Shown: one piece after another, positions 14,155 to 27,155 of the stretch
How the letters are laid out: each line of letters starts with the position of its first letter
Position numbering within the stretch: position 1 is the first letter of the stretch
NCBI GenBank assembly: GCA_010094045.1
Contig: ML986607.1
Location: 1-54,743 of the forward strand
DNA from: Lojkania enalia
Taxonomy: Eukaryota; Ascomycota; Dothideomycetes; Pleosporales
Length of the DNA stretch: 54,743 bases
Direction of reading: 5' to 3'
The notes under the pieces: model-generated
Told to the model about the DNA's origin: nothing
Seen by the model: only the letters and a program-made list of their open reading frames with translations
Database searches by the model: none
Made by a program: the position numbers and the translations under genes

Positions 14155-16004
14155 ACGTAGTTTATAAGTAAGCTGTTAGAATAAGCGAGCTATTATTCTA
14201 CTAAGATTTAAACAACTTAATTGTAATAATTATCAACCATATATATATATACTATAAGAAGTAATAGTCTATTAGATTATTTAATACCTATACTATTAAT
14301 TTAGCACGTTTAAGTATTATAGCTAGGCTGTTTACAGCATCTATAGCTCCGTTAAAGCTAGCTACTCTCTTATAGCTAAATACTCTAATTATAAATTTTC
14401 TTATTAATCTACCCCTTAATATTATTTTAATTAATTATATCCTTACCTACAGCCTTTATTAGAATCCCCTACTTCTATAATCTCCTTCTTTTCTATTATT
14501 TTTACTTTATTACTACCTTATTTACTTACTTAAAACTCTTAATTTAATTAGCTATTAGTATAATTAAATGCGTTATTATTACAGCGCTCTTTTAAATCCA
14601 ATTAAAGGCTGCAATAATTAATATAGGTAATAAGTTTTAATATTATTAAATCCTACTATAAATTATTATTAATTAAGCCTCTAGTTTATATATATTACTA
14701 GGTATTTTAGCCTCCTAGAGGGTAGTTTTTAATATAGGTAGTATCAGTATATATAGTTTAATATTAAGCTTTAATAGTACTACTTCTAAATTATATAGTA
14801 CTATTTTAGTACTTTAAAAGCTTACGCGGATATTAGCTTCTATAATTAATTAATTATAGGCTGCTTTAAAAGCTAGAAGAAAGGTAGTCTTATTAATATA
14901 GTTAATATAATCGCGTACTAAGACTAACATATCAGTACTATACGCGCGCTTTAATAGCGAGAAGTAGCTTATATTAAGTAGTTATAGTAGGTATAACGAA
15001 TATAGTAGTATATAGAGATAGATAATCTTCTCCTCCTTACAGATCTTTTAAAACTTAAGCGAAACGTAGCTATTATAGCTATTAATAACTAGTTATTAAT
15101 AAGTACCTATTATATCACTCTTTATATACTAATTAAAATATTTAAACTAGATAATACTAATCTTATTATTTATCTAGCTATTATTACTAGTTATAATCGC
15201 CTAATCGCCCGGTATATTATTACTCTTATACTAATAAGATAGGTAGTAGACGCCCTTAAAAATAATAAGTAGTAGAATTATCTAGCTAATTATATTAATT
15301 ACTAAGATTACTATAGTCTATTTATAATTATCCGACTAGATAGCCTTTATACAACAATTCTCTAACTCTATAACAACTAGCTAAGCTAATATTTGGTCTA
15401 TAATAAAGTCTATCTCGTCGAAATTATAGGTATCCTTATTTTAAATTCTATACTTCCCTTTTATACCCTATAAAAGTTAGAGCTATATGTCTATAATTAT
15501 TAGATTTTTATATACAGCTTACTACCAATTATAAGAATAGTTTAATTAGAATTTAAAGCGCTTAGTATACTATATAAAGTTTTAAGGCTAGTAGATACTA
15601 ACCTAGCTAGTACTATATTTAGCTAATAGTCTATTTACTATAACTTATATACTATTAATTATAGGCGGAAATCCTTGTAAATCCTAATTAAGAATATAAC
15701 TAATAAGTACCTCTTCTTTAGTCTTTATAAACGTCTTTAAATTCGGCTTACAATTATATTATATAGCTATTCTAGCACGTTAAAAGTAGAAAATACTTTA
15801 AAAGTAGCGAAAAGTTATTATAGTACTATTCTCGGTTAAAACTTAATTTTAATTAATAGCCAAGATTATAAGAATAATTTATAATTCTTTATAGGTGAAT
15901 TATATATTACTATATTAAGCTATTATATATTAATCTAAATAGGCCGTTAAAAGTTTAGTAAGATAATAGCTTATTTATACTAACAGCTCGCTTATAAACT
16001 ATAT
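14155..16004 (-). mobile_element. pogo/Fot1-like transposon B (1850 bp), nested in family A
   Basis: Ends read ACGTAGTTTATAAGTAAGC inward on the left and ACTATAT on the right, with TA at 14,153-14,154 and 16,005-16,006. The left end has the 17 bp pair AAGTAAGCTGTTAGAAT and AAGCGAGCTATTATTCT; the right end mirrors it. The interior is pogo/Fot-like in size and layout, but no transposase frame survives. Strand is assigned by comparison with the other families and is tentative. Confidence 0.75.
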
Positions 16005-16190
16005 TAAGCTTAAACTATATATTAATAACCTCTAAATTCTCTTATTTTATTCTTTAGCAATTTTTTACTTAATTAAAAGCTATTTTAAACTCGTTTATAC
16101 GCGTTATAAATTATTTAAACTAATTCTTTTCTATAAATATTTTATTATATATACTTAATAATTATTCTACTATATCTACTATCTTATATA

Positions 16191-18010
16191 ACGTACAGCA
16201 CAAGCGAGCTAATCATCTAAGCGAGCTGATTATAATACTAAGACCCTACTAAAATCGCGATAATTATACTTTATAGTATTATACTATAACTAACAACTGC
16301 AGAATTAATTTAGAAAGAAGCTAGAATACAACTTATACTCTAAGCTCTTTAATAAGATATAATACTAACTATACGTCGTGTTGCATCAATCTATAATATC
16401 TCCTAAAGTATACTTAGTATACGAAGGTAAGGAATAGCTCTACAACGCGATTGCCGGCCTAATTTAATAAAGCTTAGTAAGACTAAGGAGTAGATAATTG
16501 TTTAGTATATACTAGATCTAGATATAAGAGAATTTCTACTACGGCTTACTACTATTTAAAATATAGCTAATTTACTACTAGCTGCGCGCTCTACTAGCTA
16601 GGTTAGAAAGAACTAGGTAGAGAACTTTATTAAACGTACGCCTAAACTTAAGGTTAAATTTAATTAAAAGTACGACTATTTAAGAGCTAAATATAAGGAT
16701 TCTAAGGTTATAAGAGGCTGGTTCTACCTTATATAGAATATAAAGGCTAAATATAGTATCGTTAATAAAGATATATATAACTTCGATAAATTAGGCTTTA
16801 TAATAGGCGTAATATTAATAGAAGTAGTAGTTACTAGCTCTAAGAGACAGAATTAACTAAAGTAGCTCCAGCCAGGTAATTACGAGTAGACTACAGTTAT
16901 CTAGGGTATTAACACGATAGGATAGGCGATACTACCTTTTATTATCTTTATAGGCACCTACCACCTTTCTATATAGTATAAAGAAGATAATATTCTACTA
17001 ACCTGGGCTATACAGGTTACTAATAATAGCTGGACGATAAATAATATTAGTATTAAGTAGTTAAAGTACTTTAACGCGTATATAAAGGATTATACTATTA
17101 GTATATATCGATTGCTAATTCTTAATAGCTATAAGAGCTACGACTTACTTAAATTTAGGCAGCTCTATAAGGAAAAGAATATTATTACTCTCTACATGCC
17201 TCTACATTTATTATACCTACTACAGCTACTAGATGTAGGTTGTTTCTCACCTTTAAAGACTATATATAAGCGCTAAGTTGAGCAGTTAATATACGGTTAT
17301 ATTAACTACATTATAAAAATCGAGTTCTTACTCTACTTTAAGGCGCTAGTCTAGTTCTATTTAACCTAGATATAGTACTATTAAAACTCGAAGTTTGACT
17401 ACGTATGCTAATACCCTCTATAGTTAAAGATACCCTTTAGGAGTTAAAAATACTAAGTAATCCTATCGAATTTAGGTCTTAATCTATATACGTTTAATTA
17501 AGAGTTTAAAAGTACCTAAATAACTCGCCTACTTTAATAGTAGAGGCGTTTAAATAGTTTATAAAAGGTGCTACGTATATAATATATAAAAACGTACTAT
17601 TACGCGCTTAGGTTACTAAGCTTTAAGTAGCTAATAAGGCTGCTATATAATATTAATTATATAAAAGAAAGCGTATATAGAAGAAAGGTAACCTAACGAT
17701 TAAAGAAAGCGCTTAATTAACTACTCTAAAAGAGTTTAGCGCTTATACTAATAGGAAGAAGAGTAGGAAAAAGGCGCGCGTTAATAGAGACTAGCCGACT
17801 TAAAGGTACTGCAGGCAGTATAGTAAGGCTAGGTATAACTCGCGGACGTATAAAAATAATGCTATAGATATAGAAGAATAGGCTACTATATTATATAGTA
17901 CGATAGAATATAAGAAAGTATAATATTTTGCGAAAAGTAGTCGCGATTTTAGTATAGTTTTAGTATTATAATCAGCTCGCTTGGGTGATTAGCTCGCTTA
18001 TACTGTATAT
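16191..18010 (+). mobile_element. pogo/Fot1-like transposon C (1820 bp), nested in family A
   Basis: Flanked by TA on both sides; ends read ACGTACAGCACAAGCGAGC inward. The 17 bp pair is AAGCGAGCTAATCATCT and AAGCGAGCTGATTATAA. The plus-strand transposase is interrupted by stops but readable: first catalytic Asp retained at 16,785-16,787 (N-F-D-K-L-G-F), second changed to Asn at 17,124-17,126 (LILN where the family has LILD), third retained at 17,232-17,234 (LLQLLDVGCF). A C-terminal CCHC zinc knuckle lies at 17,810-17,851 with three of its four ligands changed to Tyr. It is visibly less AT-rich than the host copy, so it is probably younger. Not active. Confidence 0.85.
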
Positions 18011-18081
18011 TAGCTAGAGTATAAATCCTTATAAATTAAGATTAAAAATATATTATACGATTATTTATTCTTTAATTACTA

Positions 18082-19906
18082 ACGTATCTTATAAATAAGC
18101 AGCCTATATAAGTAAGTAGTCTACTCTATTATTAAAATGTAATACTTAAGCTTTTAATAATAATATATTAATAAAATAATAAGAATATAGTCTAAAATAA
18201 GAATTAAGTAAACTTAACCCTTTTAGCTACTAAAAAAGGTTAAATAAATAGTAAAAGACGTACTACTTTAATATTTAATATAATTTAAATAACTATATAC
18301 TAATAATATACTAGAATCTACTTATAGTATAATTATAAGCCTAACTTAAAGAGACTAATAAAACTTAAAGAGGAAGTTATTATTTAATATATACTTTAAC
18401 TACTATATAAGATATAGTTAATAGCTTACTTACTAAATATAGTATAGGCTAGATTAGTATATATTAGCCTAAGAACTTTATTAGACGTACTTCTAAGCTT
18501 AAAACACGCCTAAATTAGCCTTATAATTGCTAGAAAGTTCTATATAAAGATTCTATAGTAATTAAAAGCTGGTTTAAACTTATATTGTATATTAAAGAGA
18601 AGTATAGTATTATAAATAAAGATATATATAACTTCGACAAATCTAGCTTTTATATAGATATTATCTTATTACAACTAGTTATTATAGATATAGAGAGATA
18701 TAATCGGCTAAAAGTAATTTAATTAGATAATTATAAATAGATTTTAGTAATTTAGAAGATTAATACTACTAGCTAGACGCTTCTACTCTTTATTATTATT
18801 ACTAGCTACTACTATCTCTCTACCTAGTATAAAGGCGACAATATACCTAAGAACTAGGCTATTACAATTAATAAGAACGGCTAGATAATAAATAAACTTA
18901 GTATTAAGTAGTTAAAGTACTTTTATAGGTATATAAAGTATTATATAGTAGGTACGCGTCGACTACTAATCTTTAATAGTTATAATAGCTATAACTCGCT
19001 TAATTTCTAGAAACTCTATAAGAAATAGAGTATTATTCTACTTTATATACCAGCTTATTTATTATACCTATTATAGCTACTAGATATAGGCTACTTTTTA
19101 CTATTAAAGTATATATATATATAAATTAGATTTTAGTTTTAGTATATAATTATATTAACTATATTATAAAACTTAAATTCTTTCTAATCTTTAAAACTAC
19201 TTTTAATATATTAATTATAAAGGATAATATCTATATAAGCTTTTAAGGAGCTGGTCTAATTCTATTTAATCTAGAAGCGGTACTTTTAAAGCTTAATATA
19301 AAGCTTCGTACGCTAATACTACTAGTATAAGATAATACTCTATAAGAAGTAAAAATATTAAATAATATACGCAAACTAGAAGCTTAATTAATATTAATTT
19401 ATAATTAGATTTAAAGGGATATAAGCTCTTTACTAACTTCTATTATTAAGAAGCTAAATTAGCTTAAGAAAGGTTTTATAAAAGCGATATATTAGATTAG
19501 ATTAATATACGATAAAATCGTTAGCCTTTAAAAAGCGGATAAAGTAGTAATAAAATAGAAATAGCGGAAAAAAAGGCGGATTTAAGCGTAAGAGACCCTA
19601 ATAAAAATATAAGGAGAGATAATTATTACTAAAAAGAATAATAAGGAGGAAACTCGGGCTATAATACGCTAATTTAGAGTGCGATTAGGTACGAGCGGAT
19701 AGTATAAAGTACGCTATAGCCGCTGTAATAAGACTAGATATAATTCTTATATATACTAGAAGGATATAGAGGTTTTTATAGAATAATCGTACAAGTTGTA
19801 AATTGCTATTATATTACTTAATTATTAAGCTATACGTATATAAAAGTTAAAAAAGTTAATAGAGTAGACTACTTACTTATATAGGCCGCTCACTTATAAG
19901 GTATAT
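18082..19906 (+). mobile_element. pogo/Fot1-like transposon D (1825 bp), nested in family A
   Basis: Flanked by TA; ends read ACGTATCTTATAAATAAGC inward, with 17 bp pair AAATAAGCAGCCTATAT and AAGTAAGTAGTCTACTC. The plus-strand transposase relic keeps an F-D-K box near 18,637 and a LLQLLDIGYF box near 19,070-19,100, and has LIFN in place of LILD near 18,980. Same family as element G at 53,775, which lies in the opposite orientation and is less mutated. Multiple stops; dead. Confidence 0.82.
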
Positions 19907-20223
19907 TATAAGCTTCTAGTAATTTAGTTATATACGAGGATAAAACGTAATTTTATAAAGTTGAGTAGAGAGTTATTAATATTATATATTAAAAGCTATA
20001 ACAGCGTATTATATATTCTTAAATTAGCCTAATTTATACGCCTATAAAATAAGCTTAATTCTACCTTCTTATTAAATTAATAGAAGATTATATTATAGAT
20101 TTATTATAGTTCGTACGTAGTATTTATAATACTAAGAAAAAGTGGCCGCTTTAATAGTTTAGCCGCTTCGATAGTAGAATATATTATATCTATATCTCTA
20201 TATAATATAAAGAAGTAGATATA

Positions 20224-22061
20224 ATGTATTCTATAAGCGAGTAGGTCACATAAGCGAGTGGGTCGGCCCTATCTATTAAGTAGCTCTACTATTAATTAAA
20301 TCGCGATACCTTAATAACTAGGCGTTAAAAATCGTTTAAATAAAAGCCAAATACTTCTTACTATTTAAACTATCTAAAACGACGCGTTATTATCTATTTA
20401 ACGCGCTTATAAGCTATATAACATCAATCTTTCTACGCTATAGTAACAGCTAGCTGGCGTTACCTCTCGACGCGACTGTAAGGCTAACTTAAAGAGCCTT
20501 ACTAAGTTAGAAGAGGAGGCTATTACTAAGTTTATTCTTAAGCTAGATTTAAAAGAGTTTTTACCTACTCTTACTACTATACGAGATATAGCTAATTCTC
20601 TACTAGCTGAGCGTAACGCTAGTTAAGTAGGCTAGAACTAGCCAGCTAACTTCGTCGCATGTACCCTATTAATTAAAACCCGTCTAAACCGACTATACAA
20701 CTATTAACAAGTAAGGTATAAGGATCCTAATACTATTAGAAGGTGGTTTAAGCTTATAGAGGCTGTAATTAGATAGTATAGAATAACTGAGGCGGATATA
20801 TTTAATTTTAATAAGATAGGCTTTTAGATAGGAGTTATTATAAGCTAGACTATTATTATAGATATAGAGCGTTGTAATCGACTAAAAGCTCTATAGCTAG
20901 GTAATCGTAAGTAGATAATAGTTATCTAAAGCGTAAGCGCAGCAGGTTAAATAGTTCTACTATATATTATTCTTAAGGCTAAATACTACTAAGTAGTCTA
21001 GTATAGTAAGAATCTACTAAAAGATTGGATAATTAACGTTAGTAAGAATAGTTGGACAATAAATAAGTATAGAATTAAATAGCTAAAGCACTTTAATTCC
21101 TATACTAAGACTCGCTTAATTAGCTTATAGTAACTACTTATTTTTAATAGTTATAAGAGCTACTATTCTATAGAATTCCTTAGCTTCTATAGGCAGAATT
21201 GTATTCTACCTCTCTATATACCAGCACACGCCTTATATATACTATAACTACTTGATGTAGGCTACTTCTTACTATTAAAGCGAGCCTATAGCAGTCAGAT
21301 TAACCAGCTAATATATTACTACATCAACTATATTGACAAGCTATCTTTCCTACTAGCCTTTAAGGCTGCCTTTAAGAAAGTAATAACTAAGGATAATATC
21401 TATATAGGATTTTAAGCTATAGGCCTTATTCTATTTAAACTAGACGTAGTACTCTTATAGCTTAATATTAAACTTTAAACACCTATACTAGAGCTAGCTA
21501 TAATAATAATATAGACTACTAAAATACTAAGTAATCCTTATAAATTTAAGGCTTAGAAGCAGCTTCTCTATACCCGTATTTAAAAGCACCAGAATTTATT
21601 ACCTTCTACTCTACTTAAGATAGTAGAGCAGCTTAATAAAGGATATATAAAAATAGCCTACCTAGCTGCCCTATAATACTCTCGAACAACTGCCCTAGAG
21701 CAGGCTATTAAGGAGCTTATAAAGCGTAAATAGCGTAAAAGAAAACGAATTTAGGTAGGAGAAGCTCTACTAGTTAAGCAGGGTATTAAGATAGCTACTA
21801 CTAGTACTAGTATAGTAGGAAAGTATTGTAAGCAGCTATTAGCTAATAGTAAGGTATCGTGTATACGACGCTGCGTATGCTGTAAAATACCTAAGTATAA
21901 CTCTCGCACTTATAAATACAACGGAGGAGGTACTTAATAATCCTATTATTAAATATCTTATCTATATCTAAAAGTGTTGTTAAGCTGTTTATATACGAAG
22001 GCTAAGAATTAGTAATAGCTAACCCACTCGCTTATATAACCCACTCGTTTATAGAACACGT
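20224..22061 (+). mobile_element. pogo/Fot1-like transposon E (1838 bp), nested in family A
   Basis: Flanked by TA at 20,222-20,223 and 22,062-22,063. The right end read inward is ACGTGTTCTATAAACGAG; the left is ATGTATTCTATAAGCGAG. The 17 bp pair is AAGCGAGTAGGTCACAT and AAGCGAGTGGGTCGGCC. The plus-strand transposase relic shows F-N-K-I-G-F near 20,810 (first Asp to Asn), LIFNSYKSY near 21,150 (second Asp to Asn) and LLDVGYF near 21,255. GC content is clearly higher than in family A, so fewer RIP cycles are likely. Confidence 0.82.
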
Positions 22062-22767
22062 TACTATATAATTAGAAAATTTTAATCTCTAAAAACGGCT
22101 AAACAAATAATATATTTAGTCTTAAGTAGCTAAAATACTTTAATAAATATATAAAGATGCGTTAGATAGAATTATAAAAGCTACCTTTACTAGAAATTTA
22201 AGAATTATTACCTTATATTAAAAATTCTAATACTTTATATACTTTCTTATTTATTATATATATTTTAGCTTTTTAATATAGTTTACTTCTTACTATTAAA
22301 GCTAAAGTACTTATAGTATATATAAGACTTAGTATACTAATATATCTACTATATTAATAAAGAAGGCTTTTTTCTAGTCTTTAAGAACTTATTTTTTAAT
22401 ATATTTACGTATAAGAACTATCGAAAGACCTTTAAAGTAATAGAAATTATTTCTCTAAATCTGTAGATTATATTAAATTATCTTAATATATAATTATATA
22501 CTCTACTTAAACTACTTTTATAAAAAGACTTCTAATAGTCTAAAACTTTAAATAATATATATAAATTTAGGTTACAATTAATACTTATATAAAAGTCCTT
22601 TATATAATTACTAAAAGAAGTATAAGAAAGATTTTTATAACTTATAAAAGATACTAAGTTAATACTATATTAGAATATACTTCTTTAAACTTGTAATTCT
22701 AAGCTTAAAAGATAATTAGAAGAGATAACTAAGTGTAAAATATATAAAAGAAAGTATATTTAGTATA

Positions 22768-24604
22768 ACATACTTTATAAGTAAGCGGCTATTATAAGCG
22801 AGCGGTTACCCTATTATTAATCCTACTACCTATTAACTTTAAAACGTAATACCTCAACAACCTAACGTAATAAAGCCTTTAAATAAGGCTTAAACAAACC
22901 TTGCAATTTAAACTATTAAATACAATACGAAGCTATTAGAAAAAAGCGTGTTTTTTAATATATAGTATCCCCTGAACTACACTATACCGTCGACTAGTCG
23001 AGATACTCGTATAAAGTAGTACTAAAGCTAATTTAAAAAGGCTTACTAAACTAGAAGAGGAGGTAATTATAGACTTTATCCTTAAACTAGATTCGAACAG
23101 GTTTTTACTAACTCTAGCTACTATTCGTAATATAGCTAATATACTACTAGCTAAACGTTAGGCTGGTTAAATTAGTTAAAACTAGTTATCTAACTTCGTC
23201 GTATATACGCCCTTAATTAAAACCTATCTTAACTAACCGTATAATTACCGACGAGTGAAATATAAAGATCCAGATGTTATAGCTAGATAGTTTAATCTAG
23301 TTAAAGCTATAGTTAAGAAATATAGGATTGTACTTAAGAATATCTTTAATTTTAATAAGATAGGCTTTTAAATAGAGGTAATAACTAGCTATATAGTTAT
23401 TATAAGTATAGAATAATATAATAGGCTAAAAAATATACAGCTAGATAATTAAGAATAGATTATAGTTATTTAAGGAGTTAGTATAGCTAGCTAGACAATT
23501 CTACTATATATTATTCTTAAGGTAAAACATCATCAGACAACCTAATATAATAAGGATCTACTAAAAGATTAGGTAATTAGTATTAGTAAGAATAGATAGA
23601 TAATAAATAAGTATAGAATAAAGTAGATAAAGCACTTTAATTTATATATAAAAGGTCGTTTAATTAGTAGATAGCAGCTACTTATATTTAATAGCTATAA
23701 GAGCTACTACTCTATTAAATTCCTATTTCTCTATAAGTAGAACAGGATTATAGCTTTCTATATACCTATATACGCCTTATATATCCTATAACCTCTTAAT
23801 ATTAGCTACTTCTTACTATTAAAGCGCGTATATAGAACTGAGGTTAGCTAGCTAATTTATTACTACATCAACTATATTAATAAACTATCCTTTCTACTAG
23901 TTTTTAAAGCAGCCTTTAAGAAAGCGATTATAAAGGATAATATCTATATAAGCTTTCGAGTTATAAGCCTAGTTCTATTTAAACTAGATATAGTCCTCTT
24001 ATAACTAGATATTAAACTTTAAACACCTATACTAGAGCTAGAAGCTACAACTATCTAGAAGGTTAAGACACTCTATAATCCTTACAAATTTAATATATAG
24101 AAGCAGCTGCTCTATAATTATATTTAAAGCTATCAGAATTCGTTATCTTCTACTCTACTTAAGATAGTAGAGCAGCTCTATAAAGGCTATTAAAAAATAG
24201 ATTACCTTAATACCTTATAATAAAGCCGAATAGCTGCTCTAGAGCAGGCTATAAAGGATTTTATAAAGCGTAGGGGGCGTTAAAAGAAATATATATAGGA
24301 AGGAGGTATTCTATTAATTAAATAGGGACTTAAAAAGGCTGCTACTAGTATAGTAGGAGGTAAAAGGCGTTAGTAGGAGCTATTAGTATTAAGTAGTATA
24401 TAGTACGTACGGCGCTACGTATACTATAAAACAGCTGGCTATAATATTTATACCTACTAATTAGGCTAAAAAAGAACTTAATAATCCTCTACTAGAATAT
24501 CTAATTAATATACTATAGCGTTGTTAAGAGAGTTACATACGAAGCCTAGTACAGGTAGTAGAGTAGCCGCTCGCTTATAGTAGCTACTCGCTTGTAGAGT
24601 ACGT
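22768..24604 (+). mobile_element. pogo/Fot1-like transposon F (1837 bp), nested in family A
   Basis: Flanked by TA at 22,766-22,767 and 24,605-24,606. The right end read inward is ACGTACTCTACAAGCGAG; the left is ACATACTTTATAAGTAAGC. The 17 bp pair is AAGTAAGCGGCTATTAT and AAGCGAGCGGTTACCCT. The plus-strand transposase resembles that of E: F-N-K-I-G-F near 23,360, LIFNSYKSY near 23,690. Stops throughout. Confidence 0.82.
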
Positions 24605-24933
24605 TAGTAGTATAATATTATATAATAAGAGATCTTTATATATAGCTATTAAAGTATCTATAAACTCTTAGCTCTTTAAGAAAATTTGTAGTACTAATAC
24701 TTAAGAAAGGGTCTAACTAGCTTAACGCTACTATAGTAACTATAGTAAGACTGTATATAATGCTTATACGTACTAAAAGAATAGTAGAGAAAATTCTAAA
24801 TTAGATAAAAGTATATTATATATAGAATTTCTTATTAATATTAAGTAAATTAACTTTTTATATATAGTATTTATTACGCTAAGAAAAAGTAGCCGCTTTA
24901 ATAGAGTAGTCGCTTTAATAGTAGAATACGTTA

Positions 24934-26040
24934 TATTATATAATTATCTACTCTTTAATTATAATTAACTTTTAATAGTTTATATAGTAATTAATATATA
25001 TAAATATTTTTTTATCTTTCTACTAAAGAGTTAGTTATAGTATATTAAATATATTAGTAGCAGTTTAGAGGTATTAAAAATAGCCGGCTTTATATATTTA
25101 AAGGGTAAATTTAATTCTACTTTCTTACTAGGTATTATATATTATAGTTATTATATTTACTACTAAAAAACTTTAGCTTATTTAATAGTATTTTATATTA
25201 TAGAAAAAATATTTAATAGTTAAGATACTTACTAGAAAGATTTAAATAAGAGTAGAAATATATTTTATATATCTAGAGCTAAATATATAGCTTATTAAAT
25301 TAGATACTAAAGATTATTAGTTTAAATCTAACTAATATTTTTTAACTAGTTAATCTATTATTTATATTTAGCTCTTATATTTTCTAATTCATATTATATA
25401 GTCTAAAGAAGTTAGATTTATTACTAAAGTTTCTTATATAGAAACTTATTATTATATTTGATAAATATTAGCTTCTTTTATTTAATTATATAGTCGATAT
25501 ATTAAAGATATAAGAAGAATAGCTTTTATTATATTATAGAGTAGTAGAGGATATAATAATTAAACGTATATTTCTAATCTATAGAATAAAAGAAATAGAA
25601 AAGAGAAGGTTATATATAAGAATATAGTTTATATATAGGAGGATCTATTATATATATAACTAAGATAGTTTTAAGTAAAATAGATTTCCTAAACTACTAA
25701 ACTATAAGTATATAGAGTTACTATTAAAACTTTTAATTACTTAAGAATAACTTCTTATAAAATCTAAACTTATATTCTTTCTAATATATTTTATAATATT
25801 TTTTATCTTATTAACTAATCTATTAACTTTCTATACTATTAGAGACTATTTTAAAAGTTAATAGATTCTTATAAATAGTTTAAAGCCTATTTAAAGGTAC
25901 TATCTAAAGTTAACTAAAAATAAAAAGACTTTTATTAAATTATATACTATATTATTTACTTTAAACTATACTATTATTAGCTATTTAACCTAGTTATCTT
26001 AGTTATAGTTAGTATGAGCTTAGAAGACTTATTCTATTAC
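24934..26040. other. RIP-mutated sequence next to the gene island, unrecognised
   Basis: AT-rich and CA-poor with no recognised motif. It ends at a sharp change of base composition near 26,040, taken here as the left edge of the gene-bearing island. Confidence 0.5.
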
Positions 26041-26373
26041 AATATTAGCGTTTTATATCTAACTATACAGCTCCTTCGCCAGAATATAGTCAGAACACCG
26101 TTTTTACCGCGGTAAAGAAGCCTAAAAGCCAACTATTCTTAGAAACAAAGTGAGCTGCTGAAAAGCCCCACTCTCTGGAGTGTGCGATGAACGATTCACT
26201 TTGCGTATGTAGGTAAAGTTAAAAAGATCAATCGAAAGAGTTTATAGTATAGAGCAGCCTCCTTGTCTCATTTAGAAAGGATCTTAGCCAATGCGTCAGT
26301 GGCATCTTTAGGAAGAGGATCGAAGATACCCTTAATCTAGTCAGTGCTATCTCGTCGTTACTATTCTTGTCCT

Positions 26374-26500
26374 GTTGTGAGAGTGGAATCTTGTCTCATG
26401 GAGGGATATGAGGAACTCAATTGCTTTGATTGAGGATGGCCAGCAGGCCATATTTATATACATAGAAAAGGGATAGATTAGCTGATATCCGGCGTGATTT
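26374..26500 (+). repeat. LTR-like dispersed repeat, left copy, at the island edge
   Basis: Begins TGTTGTGAGAGTGGAATC and continues through GGCCATATTTATATACATAG to GATATCCGGCGTGAT. A RIP-mutated copy in the same orientation lies at about 42,804-42,940, so direct copies of one repeat bracket the island. The TGTTG start resembles fungal copia LTRs, but the 3' end is not fixed and no second LTR is visible here; it may be a solo or partial LTR. Confidence 0.5.
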
Positions 26501-27155
26501 TATATAGTGCGACGGTATCCGATACAACCGGCAACCGGATAACTTGCCAAAATCCCCATTATATGTCCTAATCCTATCAAGCTAGAGAAAGAATACCCCA
26601 TCATGCTGCTCCTACCGCAAGATCCACTTTATGAGTGATTACAAATAGACTAGGACATTGTTGAAGAACCAAACCTTATCGATGGAATTCATGAGATTTG
26701 GTGGCCGTTAACCTTGCAGCAAGGATTTACACTATTCGGTCGAGGTAACTACAACACAATACCTGCATATTCGAGGACTACGGCTGGTATAAACCGCGAA
26801 GTCAACCCTTATTTAAGTTTTTATCTTCAGCATGGCAATAATGGAGTGGGCTAACTGTGTTCGACTACGACGTGCCAGGCTTTTAAATGGCTTCAAACCC
26901 GCCCAACGCGGCTTTAGATGGGCGACGACGAACTACCAATCCTACCTATGCCTCATGCTAGTATACTAGTCTCTAGGAACAACATTTACGCTATAAAGGA
27001 GCTAAATATAAATATACTCACTCCCCTCAACCGTACATCTTCTTTGAGTGCGAGGCGGCCGAGGAAGTGGAAAGATAAATGTGAGATAGGGGACTGGCGA
27101 ATTGAGAGTTCTGATGCACGAATTTGCGTATAGCGAGTTTCTTTAGTCGTTAGTA
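26501..27155. other. Island sequence without recognised gene
   Basis: Normal base composition. Short frames exist (for example 26,918-27,133, plus strand) but none shows a recognised domain, a repeated motif or convincing splice structure. Nothing else seen. Confidence 0.4.

Larger units (their letters stand above)
13612..20184 (-). mobile_element. pogo/Fot1-like transposon, family A copy 3, split by three nested insertions
   Basis: One family-A copy survives as four pieces: about 13,612-14,154, 16,005-16,190, 18,011-18,081 and 19,907-20,184. The gaps are filled by elements B, C and D. At C and D, deleting the insert and one TA rejoins sequence that matches copy 1 (for D, ...ATTAC-TA-TAAGCTTC). 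At the B site about 560 bp of family-A sequence is also missing. The right end carries the family inverted end and stops at 20,184 before TA. Heavily RIP-mutated, with no open frame. Confidence 0.75.
20187..24931 (+). mobile_element. pogo/Fot1-like transposon, family A copy 5, split by two nested insertions
   Basis: Opposite orientation to copies 1-3. Pieces lie at about 20,187-20,223, 22,062-22,767 and 24,605-24,931; the gaps are elements E and F. At the F site, removing F and one TA restores TTTAGTA-TA-GTAGTATA, which matches copy 1 in reverse complement. The intact right end carries the family inverted end and stops at 24,931 before TA. The left end is missing: the copy starts abruptly right after the end of copy 3. 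Confidence 0.75.
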
